Shown: piece after piece, positions 51,858-63,742 of the stretch
Layout: each line of letters starts with the position of its first letter
How positions within the stretch are numbered: position 1 is the stretch's first letter
DNA from: Candidatus Nomurabacteria bacterium
GTDB lineage: Bacteria > Patescibacteriota > Saccharimonadia > Saccharimonadales > Saccharimonadaceae
DNA length: 64,000 bases
Assembly: GCA_020631935.1 (NCBI GenBank)
Contig: JACKGP010000002.1
Coordinates: 124,001 to 188,000, forward strand
Direction: 5' to 3'
The notes under the pieces: model-generated
What the model was told of the DNA's origin: nothing
The model's input: only the letters and a program-made list of their open reading frames with translations
Database searches by the model: none
Position numbers and translations under genes: made by a program

Positions 51858-52400
51858 CTACAGTCCGCGGCGAGACTGCAAATAGACCACACCAGCAAAT
51901 GTCACCGAGCCCATAGCTATAAACGACATAATATCGTCACCGGGCCCAGTTTGAGGAAGCACATCAGCGCTTTCGACAGTGTCGTCTTTTTTATCATCCT
52001 GTTCATCGGTAACTACCGGCTGCTGGCTCTGTGAATTATCCGACTTCGTGTCGTTAGTGTCTTCACCTCCGGGAATTACCACAGTGCCGCTCTGGCCGCC
52101 AGGCGAGCTTTTTTCAGTAGCACTATCTGCACTGTCTTTATCATTAGCCGAAGGCTTCTTTTCAACCCTTGCGTCGTTACCACTTCCTGTATCCGTTTTT
52201 GACTTGTCTTCATTGTTGTTGCGACGACTGTCGTTTTCATTAACAACTACGGTGTCTGTATCCGAAGCAAGATCACCAGATGAATCACCCTGGTGAGTCT
52301 TTAGATAGTATACGCCGCCTAGCAATGCAGATATTAGCAAAACTCCAACAACCACAAAGCTGGCAACCCATCCACCCTGATAGTTACGCAAATTTTTCAT
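51858..52400 (-). CDS. Exported LPQTG-type surface protein
   Basis: 180 residues from MKNLRNYQGG; a GTG at 52418 would add six residues. N-terminal signal/anchor helix (WVASFVVVGVLLISALLGGVYYL), a 110-residue Ser/Asp/Thr-rich low-complexity stretch, then a sortase-type signal: LPQTG, a hydrophobic helix (IMSFIAMGSVTFAGVVYL) and basic end QSRRGL. This predicts covalent wall attachment if a sortase is encoded elsewhere; no sortase is in this window. A TATAGT -10 box lies at 52440-52435. Confidence 0.75.
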   Translation of the reverse strand: MKNLRNYQGGWVASFVVVGVLLISALLGGVYYLKTHQGDSSGDLASDTDTVVVNENDSRRNNNEDKSKTDTGSGNDARVEKKPSANDKDSADSATEKSSPGGQSGTVVIPGGEDTNDTKSDNSQSQQPVVTDEQDDKKDDTVESADVLPQTGPGDDIMSFIAMGSVTFAGVVYLQSRRGL

Positions 52401-52488
52401 AATATTACTGGTCTCCACACCTACTTATTTATTAACTATAGCCTAGTTTTATCACTTTTGCAAGCTGATAAACTGAAGCTCCTCGTGA

Positions 52489-52494
52489 TATACT
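52489..52494 (+). promoter_or_regulatory. -10 element of the ROK gene
   Basis: TATACT exactly 6 nt before the ATG at 52501; the mRNA is predicted leaderless. No clear -35. Confidence 0.6.
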
Positions 52495-52500
52495 AATTTC

Positions 52501-53313
52501 ATGATTATTGCGGTGGATACTGGGGGAACAAAAACACTAATTGCTACTTTTCTACAAGATGGCTCTATAAAAGATCATACAAAATTCCCAACTCCGCAGA
52601 ACTTCAGTGAATACACCTCCCTGACTGTCGATACGATAAAATCCCTCTCGGGAAGTGAGCAGGTTGATGCCATAGTAGTGGCAATTCCTGGAATAATTCG
52701 AGATGGAATAGCTATAAACTGCCCCAATCTATCATGGGAGAACGTCCCTGTAAGGGATGCCCTGTCTAGTCATTTCCCAGAAGTCCCTATCTATATAGAA
52801 AATGACGCTAATTTAGGTGGTATGGGTGAAGCGCGAATGTTAGACGACATACCAAAATGCAGCCTCTACGTAACCATTAGTACTGGTATAGGTACTGGCA
52901 TAATCGAACATGGCAAGATAGACGAAAGTATGAGCGGAAGCGAAGCTGGTCATATGCTTCTAGAATACAAGGATTTAGTGCAGCCGTGGGAAGAGTTCGC
53001 CTCTGGAGGAGCCATCTACAGGGCTTACAAAAAAATGGGAAGTGAAATAACAGACGAAAGCACCTGGAGAGAAATTGCCGATCGTATAGCACACGGATTT
53101 TACGCGCTCATACCCGTAATACAGCCAGATGTTGTAATTATCGGTGGCAGCATGGGCACACATTTTCCAAAGTATAAGCACTTCTTAATTGACGACTTAA
53201 AGTCTAAAATGCCCTATTATTTATCGATGCCGCTCTTTGCGACCGCCAAACACCCAGAGGAAGCTGTCATAAACGGATGTTACTACTATGCAATTGACCA
53301 CCTCTCTGATTAA
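52501..53313 (+). CDS. ROK-family sugar kinase
   Basis: 270 residues. ATP-binding VDTGGTKTLIATF at the N terminus, the sugar-site IENDANLGGMGEA with catalytic Asp (NDAN), the STGIGTGII phosphate 2 region and EAGHM (E..GH) typical of ROK. The zinc-binding Cys cluster of classical ROK kinases is absent. Substrate is probably glucose or an amino sugar; not decidable here. Overlaps the next gene by 26 bp. Confidence 0.85.
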   Translation: MIIAVDTGGTKTLIATFLQDGSIKDHTKFPTPQNFSEYTSLTVDTIKSLSGSEQVDAIVVAIPGIIRDGIAINCPNLSWENVPVRDALSSHFPEVPIYIENDANLGGMGEARMLDDIPKCSLYVTISTGIGTGIIEHGKIDESMSGSEAGHMLLEYKDLVQPWEEFASGGAIYRAYKKMGSEITDESTWREIADRIAHGFYALIPVIQPDVVIIGGSMGTHFPKYKHFLIDDLKSKMPYYLSMPLFATAKHPEEAVINGCYYYAIDHLSD

Positions 53314-53752
53314 CAATATAAAGTCGCTTTACCCACAATTTAAATACGAAGCTGGCAATGATTTTTCCTGGAATCCATCTAATGACACTATTTATTACGC
53401 TGTCGAGCACTTAAATGGATTGGATCAGATGCTGCACGAGCTCGCACACGCCTTATTAGACCATAGAAATTTTTCTAAAGATATAGAGCTTATATCCCTA
53501 GAGCGTGATGCGTGGCGATACGCCAAAAATGAATTGGCTACAAAGCTTGAACATAAAATACAAGACAGCTCTATAGAATCCCACCTCGATACATACCGCG
53601 ACTGGCTACACAAAAGAAGCACCTGCCCTAAATGTGAGTCTACAGGACTACAACAAGATAGCTCACACTATTCCTGTATAACTTGTGGTCAAGGCTGGAG
53701 AGTCAATGATGCCAGATCCTGCGGTCTACGGCGCTACGTTATAAAAAAATAA
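53288..53752 (+). CDS. HExxH protein with C-terminal zinc ribbon
   Basis: 154 residues. A metallopeptidase-like helix MLHELAHALLDHRNF (HELAH, with a further H five residues on), followed by LERDAWRYA, where E could be the third ligand as in ImmA/IrrE-like peptidases. The C-terminal third is a four-Cys ribbon (CPKC ... CITC). No signal peptide. Translation is probably coupled to the ROK kinase by overlap. No family assigned with certainty. Confidence 0.7.
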   Translation: MQLTTSLINNIKSLYPQFKYEAGNDFSWNPSNDTIYYAVEHLNGLDQMLHELAHALLDHRNFSKDIELISLERDAWRYAKNELATKLEHKIQDSSIESHLDTYRDWLHKRSTCPKCESTGLQQDSSHYSCITCGQGWRVNDARSCGLRRYVIKK

Positions 53753-53774
53753 CCCCCTAGGCAGGGGTTATTTT
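53746..53774. terminator. Terminator after the HExxH gene
   Basis: Eleven-bp stem AAAATAACCCC / GGGGTTATTTT with a 7-nt loop; T-rich on both strands, so it also ends the convergent KGG gene. Confidence 0.9.
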
Positions 53775-53796
53775 AATAGCTATAGACTATTTATAT

Positions 53797-54003
53797 TTAG
53801 CTAGCAGCGTTTTCGCTTGCTTTACGACGACGAGAAATACGTCCACCCTTAGCGCCTGCCATACGAGCAAGCTCAGGATTAGCAGCGAAGCCGCCTGTAG
53901 TTCCGTTGCGTCCACCCTTAGCGCCAATTTTAGCGTAAAAGTTTGGATCCTTAGCTTTGTTTTTTGCAGCCGCTTTTAGGCCACCAGCTTTAGTACCTGC
54001 CAT
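53797..54003 (-). CDS. KGG-motif (con-10/GsiB-like) stress protein
   Basis: 68 residues from MAGTKAGG, chosen for the AGGAGATATAATT spacing; an upstream frame adds a non-homologous dozen residues. Two KGG motifs (IGAKGGRNG and AGAKGGRIS) with basic C terminus RRRKASENAAS. KGG proteins are small hydrophilic general-stress proteins in other bacteria. The leader contains a terminator-like hairpin, so expression may be regulated by attenuation. Confidence 0.85.
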   Translation of the reverse strand: MAGTKAGGLKAAAKNKAKDPNFYAKIGAKGGRNGTTGGFAANPELARMAGAKGGRISRRRKASENAAS

Positions 54004-54023
54004 AATTATATCTCCTCTGATAT

Positions 54024-54056
54024 TAAAAAGGGCCACCAATTAACACTGGTAGTCCC
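54024..54056 (-). terminator. Terminator-like hairpin inside the KGG leader
   Basis: In RNA sense GGGACTACCA (54056-54047) pairs imperfectly with TGGTGGCCC (54038-54030), followed by CTTTTTAAT. It lies between the promoter (start about 54086) and the KGG ribosome site, so it could be an attenuator. Confidence 0.55.
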
Positions 54057-54089
54057 TCCATTTACATCACATATGCTATATGCTTAACT

Positions 54090-54121
54090 ATTATACTATC
54101 ATAGCTTTAGCATATTGTCAA
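54090..54121 (-). promoter_or_regulatory. KGG gene promoter
   Basis: TTGACA (54121-54116), 17 bp, TAGTAT (54098-54093), overlapping TATAAT (54095-54090). Leader about 82 nt. Confidence 0.75.
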
Positions 54122-54156
54122 TATTTACGTTAGCAGTATTTATATAATAAAGAGTA

Positions 54157-54185
54157 TTGCTTTTATGCTTGGTATGGCATATTAT
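54157..54185 (+). promoter_or_regulatory. Promoter of the candidate ncRNA
   Basis: TTGCTT (54157-54162), 17 bp, TATTAT (54180-54185). Start near 54192, at the first base pairs of the RNA helix. Confidence 0.6.
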
Positions 54186-54191
54186 AGATAC

Positions 54192-54321
54192 AGTTTACTG
54201 CTTTCCACCCGTGGAAAACTACGGCATATAATGGAAAATAGTAAACTTGGCACCTGTTTGTCGCCCAAAATATAGACGATGAACAAAAATTAAACGACCC
54301 GATCTGCGAGACGGGTCGTTT
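54192..54321 (+). ncRNA. Candidate structured small RNA, about 130 nt
   Basis: Bounded by its own promoter and a strong terminator, with no usable reading frame. CAGTTTACT (54191-54199) pairs with AGTAAACT (54240-54247); inside it TTCCAC (54203-54208) pairs with GTGGAA (54211-54216). A single-stranded middle (CACCTGTTTGTCGCCCAAAA) leads to the terminator hairpin. It does not match 6S, SRP, RNase P or tmRNA by eye. Ends before the convergent surface-peptidase gene. Confidence 0.55.
54292..54321. terminator. Terminator of the candidate ncRNA and of the C39-like gene
   Basis: Ten-bp stem AAACGACCCG / CGGGTCGTTT, loop of 10 nt, T-rich on both sides; bidirectional. Confidence 0.85.
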
Positions 54322-54400
54322 ATTGTTTTATATAGAAGCCGATCTAATGATCACACATCTGCAGGCCGACCTCGGTATGTCCATGATAGCTCTCATATAT

Positions 54401-56221
54401 CTATAAGATTGCAACTGCCTGGCTAGCACTACCCGCTGCCGCTGCATTGCCCTCTAGATAGCTAGCAGACCAATAAGTCGGCCCCGTAATTGGATCATTT
54501 ACGTAAAAGCCAAGTGGTTTATGTGGTTCGCCCTTAACTCCAACTACTAAGCGAACATGCATAGGAATAGGTCCACTGACAGTTTTGCCTTGTGGCGTTT
54601 TCCATGTCTTCATCTGTGCACTGTCACCCCATATACCCCAAAGTATGACTGGATTACCAGCATGAATTTGTGAAGCGACAAAGTTGGCACTAACACCTCG
54701 TACAGTTGTCGTATTTCTGCCAAAAGAACCGGCTGCTGCTGCAACTGGTCCAGCATAGACACCCCAGCCCGTTAGTTTTCCTTGACGGCCATTTACATCG
54801 CCTACAAACTGCAAGTTCGGGTCATCCCATTGCTCTTTACTCTTGTCATACGAGCGTGGCTTATAGCCAAATTTATTCAAAATTACCCAGTCGCTGCTGT
54901 GTATTCCCCTGTAGGCTAACGCCATGCGTAGCGAGGCTGCTTCACAGCTTTGGGCATAAACCTGCTTATAGTACGGAACTGACAGCTTCACCGTTCGAGC
55001 ATCCGTAGTAAAACTCACAGCCCTAGAATCAACCCCAGGTAATCCAAACTCTGGCTGGACACCAGCACCGATCCAGACCCGCACAGTCTGCTGATAGCCA
55101 AGTTTCGTGAGACTAACCTTCAAAATATTACCCTGCCACTGATACCCAGAAACACTACCACCACTTACGCGTACATGCTTTTCGGCACTTTTGCGTTCAA
55201 CTACCTGATTAAACTGGAAAGAGGCCACCTGTCCGTTACGAGCAAGATTATCGCCAAACGGACCAATCGGTGTAGCTACAACCACTCCATTTGTGGCAAA
55301 ATTCATAGTTTGAGCTTTTAGCAAAATACCACCCTGATCAGTGCGTAGACCCTTTGGCAATGTATAGCTATAGGTTTGGCCTGGCTTTATTTCACTAGGC
55401 TGGAATTCATAGGTCTTATTGTCTCTCCATGCACCGTGTCCATCTACAGAGAACTTCGGCTCAAACACAGGGTCTTTATAGTTTTCGATCGCGCGTTCAA
55501 ACACCAATATAGCCTTTTCAGTCTTACCAAAGCTAGTCTTTCTTGGCTGCTTATACAATTTCGGCTGAGCCGCAATTGTAGCCTTCTTGTAAACCAAAGT
55601 TTGTTTTTGGATTTTATCATAAATCCTAATGGTTATTTGTTCACTCTCTGGCAATATACCTTCAGCTCGCCACACGAATGACTGATCATCTGTCACGATA
55701 CGCCTGAATACATACTTTGGCGTAGTTTGTAGCTCTAAATTACGTAAATGACGCGCTGGTGCCGTTAATTTAAGATACACCTCTCCATTCATCGCCATAA
55801 CCGATGCTTTTCTGCTTGCATTTACAGCATAGCTCTCAACCCCTGGTGCGTCCTCTGTCGTAAATTGAAGCGTTTTTAGCTCTGTGGATCCACCGACTAA
55901 TCGACTTACTCTAGGCACCTTAACAGTATAGGTAGTTGATGCTTTAAACATGCTTTTTGGTATAAATCTAGCTTTTTTAAGACGTGCAAAACCATGGTCG
56001 TAATGCCATTCGCCGTCTATAAAGGGCTCTATCTTTGGAGATATGAAACTTTGCGCTGGGCCATCAACAGCAATCTCAAATGGTCGATCAACACGATGAT
56101 TTTGAACCGATGACTCCATGCGCAATGCAATCGGCTTTAGTATTCCATGCCCAATCAGCCCCCCAAAACTAATAGCTAGCATGACAGCTGCGATTATAAA
56201 TATCCGTCGGCTGATGCGCAT
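54401..56221 (-). CDS. Membrane-anchored protein with C39-like peptidase domain
   Basis: 606 residues. N-terminal helix (IFIIAAVMLAISFGGLIGHGI), then a ~350-residue region of repeated beta domains (RPFEIAVDGPAQSFISPKIEPFID; VVATPIGPFGDNLARNGQVASFQFN) that look Ig/SbsA-like. The C-terminal ~190 residues resemble a C39-family cysteine peptidase: the catalytic Cys in YAQSCEAASLRMAL, the His in MHVRLVVG, and an Asp/Asn in VNDPITG. Probably cleaves or binds wall or partner proteins outside the cell; substrate unknown. Confidence 0.8.
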   Translation of the reverse strand: MRISRRIFIIAAVMLAISFGGLIGHGILKPIALRMESSVQNHRVDRPFEIAVDGPAQSFISPKIEPFIDGEWHYDHGFARLKKARFIPKSMFKASTTYTVKVPRVSRLVGGSTELKTLQFTTEDAPGVESYAVNASRKASVMAMNGEVYLKLTAPARHLRNLELQTTPKYVFRRIVTDDQSFVWRAEGILPESEQITIRIYDKIQKQTLVYKKATIAAQPKLYKQPRKTSFGKTEKAILVFERAIENYKDPVFEPKFSVDGHGAWRDNKTYEFQPSEIKPGQTYSYTLPKGLRTDQGGILLKAQTMNFATNGVVVATPIGPFGDNLARNGQVASFQFNQVVERKSAEKHVRVSGGSVSGYQWQGNILKVSLTKLGYQQTVRVWIGAGVQPEFGLPGVDSRAVSFTTDARTVKLSVPYYKQVYAQSCEAASLRMALAYRGIHSSDWVILNKFGYKPRSYDKSKEQWDDPNLQFVGDVNGRQGKLTGWGVYAGPVAAAAGSFGRNTTTVRGVSANFVASQIHAGNPVILWGIWGDSAQMKTWKTPQGKTVSGPIPMHVRLVVGVKGEPHKPLGFYVNDPITGPTYWSASYLEGNAAAAGSASQAVAIL

Positions 56222-56352
56222 AATCTTAATAATTTTCCTTTAACCTTTTTATTTTATTGGCTATGTACAGCGGTACATTGTAGCACACCTCACTATACTA
56301 CGACAATGTTTTTAAGGTAGGTACTTTACAAAGTATCCCGGTTAGACCAAAG

Positions 56353-56383
56353 AAAAAGACCCTCCTATTCGGAAGGTCTTTTT
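56353..56383 (-). terminator. Terminator of the 23S-5S unit
   Basis: AAAAAGACC (56353-56361) pairs with GGTCTTTTT (56375-56383), extended inside by TCC/GGA; T run on the minus strand. Confidence 0.85.
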
Positions 56384-56387
56384 ATAA

Positions 56388-56496
56388 TTCGGCACCGTGC
56401 TAGTTTCCCACTTGTGGCAGTATAATCGCCGCTGAGGAGCTTGACTTCTGTGTTCGGAATGAGAACAGGTATTTCCTCCTCGCCATGGGCACCGAA
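56388..56496 (-). rRNA. rrf: 5S ribosomal RNA
   Basis: Minus-strand sequence opens TTCGGTGCCCATGGCG and closes CACGGTGCCGAA, giving the 5S terminal helix; inside are CCGAACACAGAAGTCAAGC and the loop regions expected. About 109 nt. Ends at the terminator. Confidence 0.95.
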
Positions 56497-56709
56497 GTAA
56501 GGTTTTACGGCACTTTTGACTACTATCATTTCAGTAGTGGGCCAAAAACCTCGCTTCGATGTCGATGACGTCTAGCTACGGTCTTGTCATGTACGTATTT
56601 CAATAGAAATTGACTGTCGGTGCTACGCACCAATTGCATGTTAAGTCTAGTCCATCTCGCGATAGATTTCAAGATGACTTCACTATAGTAAAAGTCGTCT
56701 TGAAACATA
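56497..56709 (-). other. 23S-5S spacer with a processing stem
   Basis: No gene seen. A near-perfect inverted repeat just after the 23S 3' end (56670-56704: AAGATGACTT against AAGTCGTCTT) and a small ACTACT/AGTAGT hairpin near 56520-56540 probably serve RNA processing. Confidence 0.55.
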
Positions 56710-59866
<3,157 letters not shown>

Positions 59867-60254
59867 TTTATGCATTGACTTAACATGCAGTTGGTATTTA
59901 CCACTGCGTGCCGTCAATTCCATAATTGAAAATTTTCTTACATCACAAATTGTTAAGATTCTTGCGTCTCCCATCTCGAGAACACATTTGAAACCATCTT
60001 TTTCGGATTCTCCGTGGTGGGTTCTATCTGTTCTCGCAGTGCAGCTTTACCATCGTAGCACCCTACGTACTGCATGTCCAGTAGTGAGCTGTTGTGATTT
60101 TAGCTATAGAAAATCCTCTCGCAAACTGGATTTTCTCACCTTTTGCCAGAGGTTCATTTAGAACGTACGCTTAACTACTATTTATACTACACGAATGGCG
60201 CGGTTTTTGCAAGTAATTTAATAGCCGCCAGTCAGCTCGTCGCCATAGCAGATA
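59867..60254 (-). promoter_or_regulatory. 23S leader and its own promoter
   Basis: TTGCAA (60212-60207), 17 bp, TAGTAT (60189-60184), start near 60177, then about 310 nt of leader before the 23S. The leader has hairpins (ATCCAGTTTGCGAGAGGAT region) but no gene. It shows that 23S-5S is transcribed separately from 16S. Confidence 0.65.
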
Positions 60255-61319
60255 TTATCGAACCTTGTGTGCGGCTTCTCCAATCAGTTGCGGACCTTCG
60301 AAAATTAACCCAGATATGAGCGCGACTAAGTCTGCACCAGCGTCAATCTTAACCTGAGCATCCCCGGCACTCATCACGCCACCTATACCGATGATATATA
60401 GCCTTTTGCCACATTTCTTTCGAGTTTTTTCTATCAACTCATTACTCCGCTCAAAGCACGGCTGACCACTTAGACCTCCGTGCACTCCATCAGGTATTGT
60501 GTCCTTTAGATCAATACCCCTAGAGGTTGTTAGATTAGCTATACTTACACCCTGAACATTATGCTTCAGTATAATATCGATTAATTTTTCGAATTTTTCC
60601 CATGATTTACTTGGCATTTTTATGAATACTGGTAGCGGATATTCTAGTTTATCAATAGCTTTTAGTAGCTTCTCCAGCATACCTGGCTGGGTGAACGGCT
60701 GATCGTCGTTGGCGTTTGGACACGATATATTAACCTCTGCCATATCTGCCAGCTCATCCCTACTTATTCTCTCCATAACCTCTATAGCGTCATCTATTGC
60801 ACTCTCTGTGGTATGACCGGCCGATTGAGCCACAACCGCCACTGATAAGATGGTAACCATGCTGCCAATATTGTCTCTATTGTTTTTAATGTTTCGAGCC
60901 ACCTCATTAATGCCCTTGTTTGGCAAGCCGGCATGCACAATGATACTGCCCGACTCTGGCAATCGATGAAACCAGGGCTTCTCATTACCTGGCCGAAGTC
61001 TTAGCGTTACAGAGCCGGCGGTTACAAAGCCGCACCCTATCGAATTAAGAAAAGGTAGCGTTACGGCATTTTTATCAAATCCAGCTGCTATGCCTATCGG
61101 GTTGCTGAACTTTACTCCACAAATATCCCTGACGGCTGAGCTTTTTTTAGGCCCAGCCCACATAGCTTGGATAATTTTCCTTACAACCCAAAAACGCTGG
61201 CTTTTCGTCATAATACCCAGAACTAAATCATGTGCATCATCTGGCGACATACGAAAGAATAGCGGCTTTACGCAGTTCCTATAAACCAGACGTGATACTG
61301 TACGGACCAATGATCTCAT
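60255..61319 (-). CDS. pyrD: Dihydroorotate dehydrogenase, membrane/quinone type by layout
   Basis: Oxidises dihydroorotate to orotate in pyrimidine synthesis. 354 residues. Class 2 layout: an amphipathic N-terminal extension (MRSLVRTVSRLVYRNCVKPLFFRMSPDDAHDLV), then NPIGIAAGFDKNA and GFVTAGSVTLRLRPGNEKPW, and C-terminal GGLSGQP and IGIGGVMSAGDA. The catalytic base position reads NISCPNAND with Cys200, where class 2 enzymes normally have Ser and class 1 have Cys. ATG 7 nt after TATACT, so near-leaderless. It sits alone between the tRNA cluster and 23S. Confidence 0.9.
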   Translation of the reverse strand: MRSLVRTVSRLVYRNCVKPLFFRMSPDDAHDLVLGIMTKSQRFWVVRKIIQAMWAGPKKSSAVRDICGVKFSNPIGIAAGFDKNAVTLPFLNSIGCGFVTAGSVTLRLRPGNEKPWFHRLPESGSIIVHAGLPNKGINEVARNIKNNRDNIGSMVTILSVAVVAQSAGHTTESAIDDAIEVMERISRDELADMAEVNISCPNANDDQPFTQPGMLEKLLKAIDKLEYPLPVFIKMPSKSWEKFEKLIDIILKHNVQGVSIANLTTSRGIDLKDTIPDGVHGGLSGQPCFERSNELIEKTRKKCGKRLYIIGIGGVMSAGDAQVKIDAGADLVALISGLIFEGPQLIGEAAHKVR

Positions 61320-61326
61320 AACACTT

Positions 61327-61332
61327 AGTATA
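61327..61332 (-). promoter_or_regulatory. -10 element of pyrD
   Basis: TATACT 7 nt before the ATG; no good -35 seen. Confidence 0.5.
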
Positions 61333-61364
61333 CTCTCATCTGCGTTTCTTTACTTGTGTAAATG

Positions 61365-61410
61365 CCATAGAAAAACACCCTGCTTAAAATCACAGGGTGT
61401 TTTTCTATGG
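61365..61410 (-). terminator. Terminator of the tRNA cluster
   Basis: Eighteen-bp perfect stem (CCATAGAAAAACACCCTG / CAGGGTGTTTTTCTATGG), loop of 10 nt, T-rich. Its outer arm includes the encoded CCA end of tRNA-Val. Confidence 0.85.
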
Positions 61411-61484
61411 TGGGCGCTGAGGGACTCGAACCCCCGACCCTCTCGGTGTAAACGAGATGCTCTAGCCAACTGAGCTAAGCGCCC
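61408..61484 (-). tRNA. tRNA-Val (anticodon TAC)
   Basis: Cloverleaf with acceptor GGGCGCT/AGCGCCC, D arm GCTC...GAGC, anticodon loop TTTACAC, T arm with TTCGAGT, and an encoded CCA. Confidence 0.95.
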
Positions 61485-61511
61485 ATAGAATATATTATCT
61501 CACGAACTTTG

Positions 61512-61588
61512 TGGTGGGGCTAGGTGGACTCGAACCATCGACCTCGTCATTATCAGTGACGCACTCTAACCAGCTGAGCTATAGCCCC
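61512..61588 (-). tRNA. tRNA-Ile (anticodon GAT)
   Basis: Acceptor GGGGCTA/TAGCCCC, anticodon stem CGTCA/TGACG with loop CTGATAA, T loop TTCGAGT, encoded CCA. Confidence 0.95.
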
Positions 61589-61643
61589 ACAAAGCTTGTG
61601 GTGGAGTGAAAACAGACCGAAGCCTGATTCACCCCATATAAAA

Positions 61644-61720
61644 TGGTGGAGCGTCGGGGACTCGAACCCCGGACCCCCTGCTTGCAAAGCAGGTGCTCTA
61701 GCCAACTGAGCTAACGCCCC
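61644..61720 (-). tRNA. tRNA-Ala (anticodon TGC)
   Basis: Acceptor GGGGCGT/ACGCTCC with the G3-U70 pair that marks alanine tRNAs, anticodon loop TTTGCAA, encoded CCA. Nearest tRNA to the 16S. Confidence 0.96.
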
Positions 61721-61798
61721 ATTACAATAAGGTACTTCTCTTGGTATTTTTGAAAAGACTTATCACATTTTACCGTAGAATGAATGACTAAACAAGAG

Positions 61799-61804
61799 TA
61801 TACT
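61799..61804 (+). promoter_or_regulatory. -10 element of the small membrane protein gene
   Basis: TATACT exactly 6 nt before the ATG at 61811; leaderless. Confidence 0.6.
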
Positions 61805-61810
61805 AGGGAT

Positions 61811-62044
61811 ATGAATTACGAATTTTCATTTGGCACCTTCCTTTTCGGAATAGTTATAGTTATAGCAGGTGCTGTTTTGGTGCGATACTACCAGCAAATC
61901 GCCGACGGTATGGGTAGCGGTGTAGTCGACTACGACCGATATAAGCTAGCCGGTTTGATAGCGTGTGGCGTCGGATTTATAGTAATGTTAAACTTTCACA
62001 CATTGATATTTGAATGGGTATTTAGCTTTTTCTTTAATAGATAG
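61811..62044 (+). CDS. Small two-helix membrane protein
   Basis: 77 residues from MNYEFSFGTFLFG. Two hydrophobic helices (TFLFGIVIVIAGAVLVRYY; LAGLIACGVGFIVMLNF) and a hydrophobic C-terminal end (LIFEWVFSFFFNR). No family recognised. The ATG is chosen because TATACT ends 6 nt upstream; an earlier in-frame ATG (61784) lies before the promoter. It is the only plus-strand gene inside the rRNA/tRNA region. Confidence 0.65.
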   Translation: MNYEFSFGTFLFGIVIVIAGAVLVRYYQQIADGMGSGVVDYDRYKLAGLIACGVGFIVMLNFHTLIFEWVFSFFFNR

Positions 62045-62064
62045 ATAGAATTTGTTCATAGCAA

Positions 62065-62095
62065 TAAAAATACCCAGTAACTACGACTGGGTATT
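62065..62095. terminator. Bidirectional terminator between 16S and the small membrane gene
   Basis: Twelve-bp perfect stem AAAATACCCAGT / ACTGGGTATTTT with a 7-nt loop and T runs on both strands. It would end the 16S transcript before the tRNAs. Confidence 0.85.
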
Positions 62096-62251
62096 TTATG
62101 TTAACAACTTAATTGTGCAATCCATCTCAATCCGCGTTTGAACTTCGTCTTACCCCGAAGGGTTAAATTGATAAGTAAGCTCAAACCTTATCAAAAGACC
62201 GACCTAGCTCAGCTAATAATTTCTTGATTAGCTGGCATATATTCTCCCTAG

Positions 62252-63742
<1,491 letters not shown>

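Noticed and set aside
54192..54321. 6S, SRP or tmRNA identity for the small RNA
   Set aside because: It lacks the long bubble helix of 6S, the GGAA-type SRP loop, and a tRNA-like end or tag frame.
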